Shown one piece after another: positions 60,762 to 64,000 of a stretch of DNA of 64,000 bases (position 1 is its first letter; every line of letters begins with the position of its first letter). A program made the position numbers and the translations under genes. The DNA lies in contig NZ_BDAV01000024.1 in the NCBI RefSeq assembly GCF_001612635.1, positions 1 to 64,000 on the forward strand. Direction: 5' to 3'. This DNA is from Nocardia africana NBRC 100379. GTDB lineage: Bacteria; Actinomycetota; Actinomycetes; Mycobacteriales; Mycobacteriaceae. A model generated the notes under the pieces. The model ran no database searches. It was given only the letters and a program-made list of their open reading frames with translations, and was not told where the DNA came from.

Positions 60762-61726
60762 CAGAGCGCACCTCCCATCGCCTGTTCGATGCCCGCACCG
60801 TGGTACTGCACCGCACCTCCGGTCATCCGCATGAACGCCTCCTCGAGCGAAGCCTGTTGCGGCGCAAGCTCATACAGCGTGATGCCGTTCGCGCCCGCCA
60901 ATTTGCCGATCGCGTCGCTGGTTTCCCCGACCACCACCAGTGCGGGGGCGGTGTCGATCGCCCCTTCCCGGTCGGCCGCGCTGCCGTCCTCGCGCACGGT
61001 CATCCCGTTCGAGGTGAGCAGGCTGCGCAGCTCGTCCAGTTGCGGACTGCGCACCCGGACGGTCGATTCCGACGACTTCGCGATGAAATCCTTGGTGTCG
61101 GTGTCGGCGATCAGCCTGCCGCGCCCGATCACGACCAGATGGTCGGCGGTCTGCGCCATTTCCGACAGCAGATGGCTCGACACCAGCACGGTGCGCCCCT
61201 CGGCGGCCAGCCGCTGCATGAACCGCCGGATCCACAGAATGCCCTCGGGGTCCAGGCCGTTGACCGGTTCATCGAACAGCAGTACCGGCGGATCACCGAG
61301 CAGCGCCCCGGCCAGGCCGAGCCGCTGCGACATGCCGAGCGAGAAGCCGCCGGCCTTCTTGTTGGCGACCTCGGTCAGGCCCACCAGCCGCAGCACCTCT
61401 TCCACCCGGCTGACCGGAATGTCGTTGGTGGCGGCCATCCAGCGCAGATGCGAACGAGCCGACCGGTTCGGATGGACCCACTTGGCATCCAGCAGGGCTC
61501 CGACCGTGCGCAGCGGATGATCCAGCTCGCGGTAGCGCTTGCCCTGGATGAACGCCGTCCCGGCCGTGGGCTGATCCAGACCGAGGATCATCCGCATGGT
61601 GGTCGACTTCCCGGCGCCGTTCGGGCCGAGGAACCCGGTCACCTTGCCGGGTGTGACCGTGAACGACAGGTTCTCGACGGCAACGGTCGCACCGAAGCGC
61701 TTGGTAAGACCTCTGCATTCGATCAT
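60761..61726 (-). CDS. ABC transporter ATP-binding protein
   Basis: The 321-residue ATPase has Walker A GPNGAGKST, signature FSLGMSQRLGLAGAL (an SLGM variant of LSGGQ), Walker B PPVLLFDEPVNGLDP and the switch VSSHLLSEM. The C-terminal 90 residues are the extension seen in DrrA/BcrA-type exporters. The start is ATG 61726 (MIECRGLTKRFG); a frame opening 21 codons earlier lacks similarity. It powers the ABC-2 permease encoded next. A hairpin separates it from thiG upstream. Confidence 0.94.
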   Translation of the reverse strand: MIECRGLTKRFGATVAVENLSFTVTPGKVTGFLGPNGAGKSTTMRMILGLDQPTAGTAFIQGKRYRELDHPLRTVGALLDAKWVHPNRSARSHLRWMAATNDIPVSRVEEVLRLVGLTEVANKKAGGFSLGMSQRLGLAGALLGDPPVLLFDEPVNGLDPEGILWIRRFMQRLAAEGRTVLVSSHLLSEMAQTADHLVVIGRGRLIADTDTKDFIAKSSESTVRVRSPQLDELRSLLTSNGMTVREDGSAADREGAIDTAPALVVVGETSDAIGKLAGANGITLYELAPQQASLEEAFMRMTGGAVQYHGAGIEQAMGGAL

Positions 61727-61801
61727 GGGCACCAGTCTTCCCGAGAAATCGGCACGCGACCATCGCTCAGAGGTCGCGAGTCCGGTCATCCTCGAGGATG
61801 A

Positions 61802-61833
61802 GGGGGACCCCTAGGGTCCCGGTGGGGTCCCCC
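61802..61833 (-). terminator. Terminator of the thiO-thiS-thiG operon
   Basis: GGGGGACCCC (61802-61811) and GGGGTCCCCC (61824-61833) form a perfect ten-base stem; the loop contains a further GGGTCCC. It lies 28 bases after the thiG stop on the minus strand and before the ABC ATPase gene. Confidence 0.7.
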
Positions 61834-61860
61834 AGCCGCGACCTGGGGACATCCCCGTGT

Positions 61861-62871
<1,011 letters not shown>

Positions 62872-62875
<4 letters not shown>

Positions 62876-63966
62876 TGGTTACCTCCTGATGATGATGCGG
62901 GAGTAGCGGTTTCGGCGAGGTCGAAGCGGTGTGGATCGGCGGCCTTCGCCTCGGTGAGGACGTCCCCGGCCAGCAGCGCCGCCACCGCGTCGACGGTGAT
63001 GGGTACGCCGAGGATGCCGTTGCGGCCGTGCCCGGTGGCGGCGATCACCCGATCCGAGAGCCACCCGATCAGCGGCAGATTGTCGGGGGTGCCGGGACGC
63101 CCGCCCGCGGCGGCCTCAGCCAGTTCGTAGTCGCCGAGGGCCGGCCACACCGCCTCCGCGTCGGCGATCAGGTCCCGGACCCCCGCGACGGTCACGGTGG
63201 TGTCGAATCCGGCCTCGTACTGGGTTGCGCCGACCACCAGGCCGTCGGCCCGCGGGACCAGATAGACCGGCCGGCCGTGCACCCGCGCGCGGATCACCGA
63301 GGAGGGCGGCGGCGGAGTGCCCGGGCGCCGGCGCAACCGCAGGATCTCGCCCTTGACCGGCCGCACCGGCAGATCCCACAGCCGGGCACTCGCCGAACCC
63401 GCGGCCAGCACGACCCGGTCGTGGTCGAGTTCGTCCACAGCCGCCACCGGCACGGGCTCGATGTGCACACCGGCCTGTTCACAACCGCGACGCAGGGCGT
63501 CGAGGAGCAGACGGTTGTCCACCGCCGGTTCGTCCACGGCGAGCAGGCCGGCCCGGACGGTACGCGACAGCCCGGCCTCGGTCGCGCGGACCCCGGCCCG
63601 GTCGAGCACGCGCATCGGATATCCGTGGGTGCCGCAGAAGTCGGCGATCGTGCGCAGGTCGGCGGCATCGGCCGCGTCCAGCGCGAGGGTGAGGGTCTGT
63701 TCGGCCACGAAGACGTCCACCCCGGTGGCGTCCCGCAGCCGCGCGCCGAATTCCGGCCAGCGCCGCAGCGATGCCGCGCCGAATTCGAGCAGGTCGTCCT
63801 CGCCGGGCCAGCCCTCCGAGAGCGGGGCGAGCATGCCGCCCGCGACCCAGGACGCGCCGGAGCCCACGGCGGGATCGAACATCGTCACCGACCAGCCCTG
63901 TTCGGCGGCCCGCCAGGCCACCGCCAGACCGATCACGCCCCCACCCACGACGGCCAGACTTCGCAT
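62872..63966 (-). CDS. thiO: Glycine oxidase ThiO
   Basis: The 364-residue FAD enzyme oxidises glycine to the imine used by ThiG. It starts with the FAD motif VVGGGVIGLAVAWRAAEQGW, has VAGGMLAPLSEGWPG next and ends with the family C-terminal LIGWLSDRVIAATGHGRNGI. The start chosen is ATG 63966, with GAGGTGGAG upstream; a GTG one codon earlier is less likely. It is the first visible gene of the thiOSG operon. The region where a TPP riboswitch might be expected lies beyond the window edge. Confidence 0.94.
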
Positions 63967-64000
63967 CACTCCACCTCGCTCGGGTCCCGGACTCGCACGC

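Overview
The window is a high-GC actinobacterial chromosome segment, most like Nocardia or a close relative in the Mycobacteriales. The indications are: a groEL2 paralogue with CIRCE operators and no groES; an enzyme order that, from memory, follows the Mycobacterium tuberculosis Rv0414-Rv0440 neighbourhood (thiO-thiS-thiG, thiD, thiC, xthA, an acetyltransferase gene, def, a DUF3263 gene, a LytR_C gene, sodC, a glutamate-cysteine ligase gene, a Cdc48-like ATPase gene, pssA, psd, groEL2); frequent GTG/TTG starts; and ATGA/GTGA gene overlaps. The species cannot be fixed from the sequence. There is no insertion sequence, prophage, CRISPR array or rRNA gene; one tRNA gene (Glu, CTC) is present.

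Layout. 1-6.4 kb: a secreted DUF4189 protein, groEL2 with two CIRCE elements, a small hypothetical protein, a helix-turn-helix/ClpN regulator with two palindromic operators, and an ECF41-type sigma factor with its FAD oxidoreductase partner. 6.5-13.6 kb: a lipoprotein, a cyclic-nucleotide-domain histidine kinase next to a receiver/thioredoxin-reductase-like fusion, an SRPBCC protein, a SIMPL lipoprotein, a FabH-type ketoacyl synthase and a GlsB/YeaQ stress membrane protein. 13.7-19.0 kb: psd-pssA (phosphatidylethanolamine synthesis), a Cdc48-like double AAA ATPase and a polytopic membrane protein. 19.2-25.2 kb: a complete Mrp Na+/H+ antiporter operon with fused A and B subunits. 25.2-33.2 kb: a PAP2 membrane enzyme and the conserved block gcl-sodC-lytR_C-DUF3263 (minus) facing def-GNAT-xthA (plus). 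33.3-40.5 kb: a FadE5-like acyl-CoA dehydrogenase, a TetR regulator, homogentisate dioxygenase plus fumarylacetoacetase (tyrosine catabolism) and a FadD15-like acyl-CoA ligase.

40.5-64 kb: thiamine genes interrupted by other units. A TPP riboswitch precedes thiC. Then come a divergent TetR/epoxide hydrolase pair with a shared operator region, thiD, a GT2-GtrA/GT39 glycosyltransferase pair, tRNA-Glu, a seven-gene acyl-CoA carboxylase/beta-oxidation operon ending in its own TetR gene, a class III cyclase and an ABC exporter. The thiO-thiS-thiG operon runs to the right edge.

Together the genes cover cofactor synthesis (thiamine), phospholipid synthesis, breakdown of branched or terpenoid-like acyl-CoAs and of tyrosine, pH and sodium homeostasis, and several stress or redox regulators. 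Nothing proves a wholly new system. The least explained items are the HTH-ClpN regulator with twin operators, the receiver/reductase fusion without redox cysteines, a 25-codon mini-ORF fitted between mnhE and mnhF, and a 45-residue membrane peptide gene beside tRNA-Glu.
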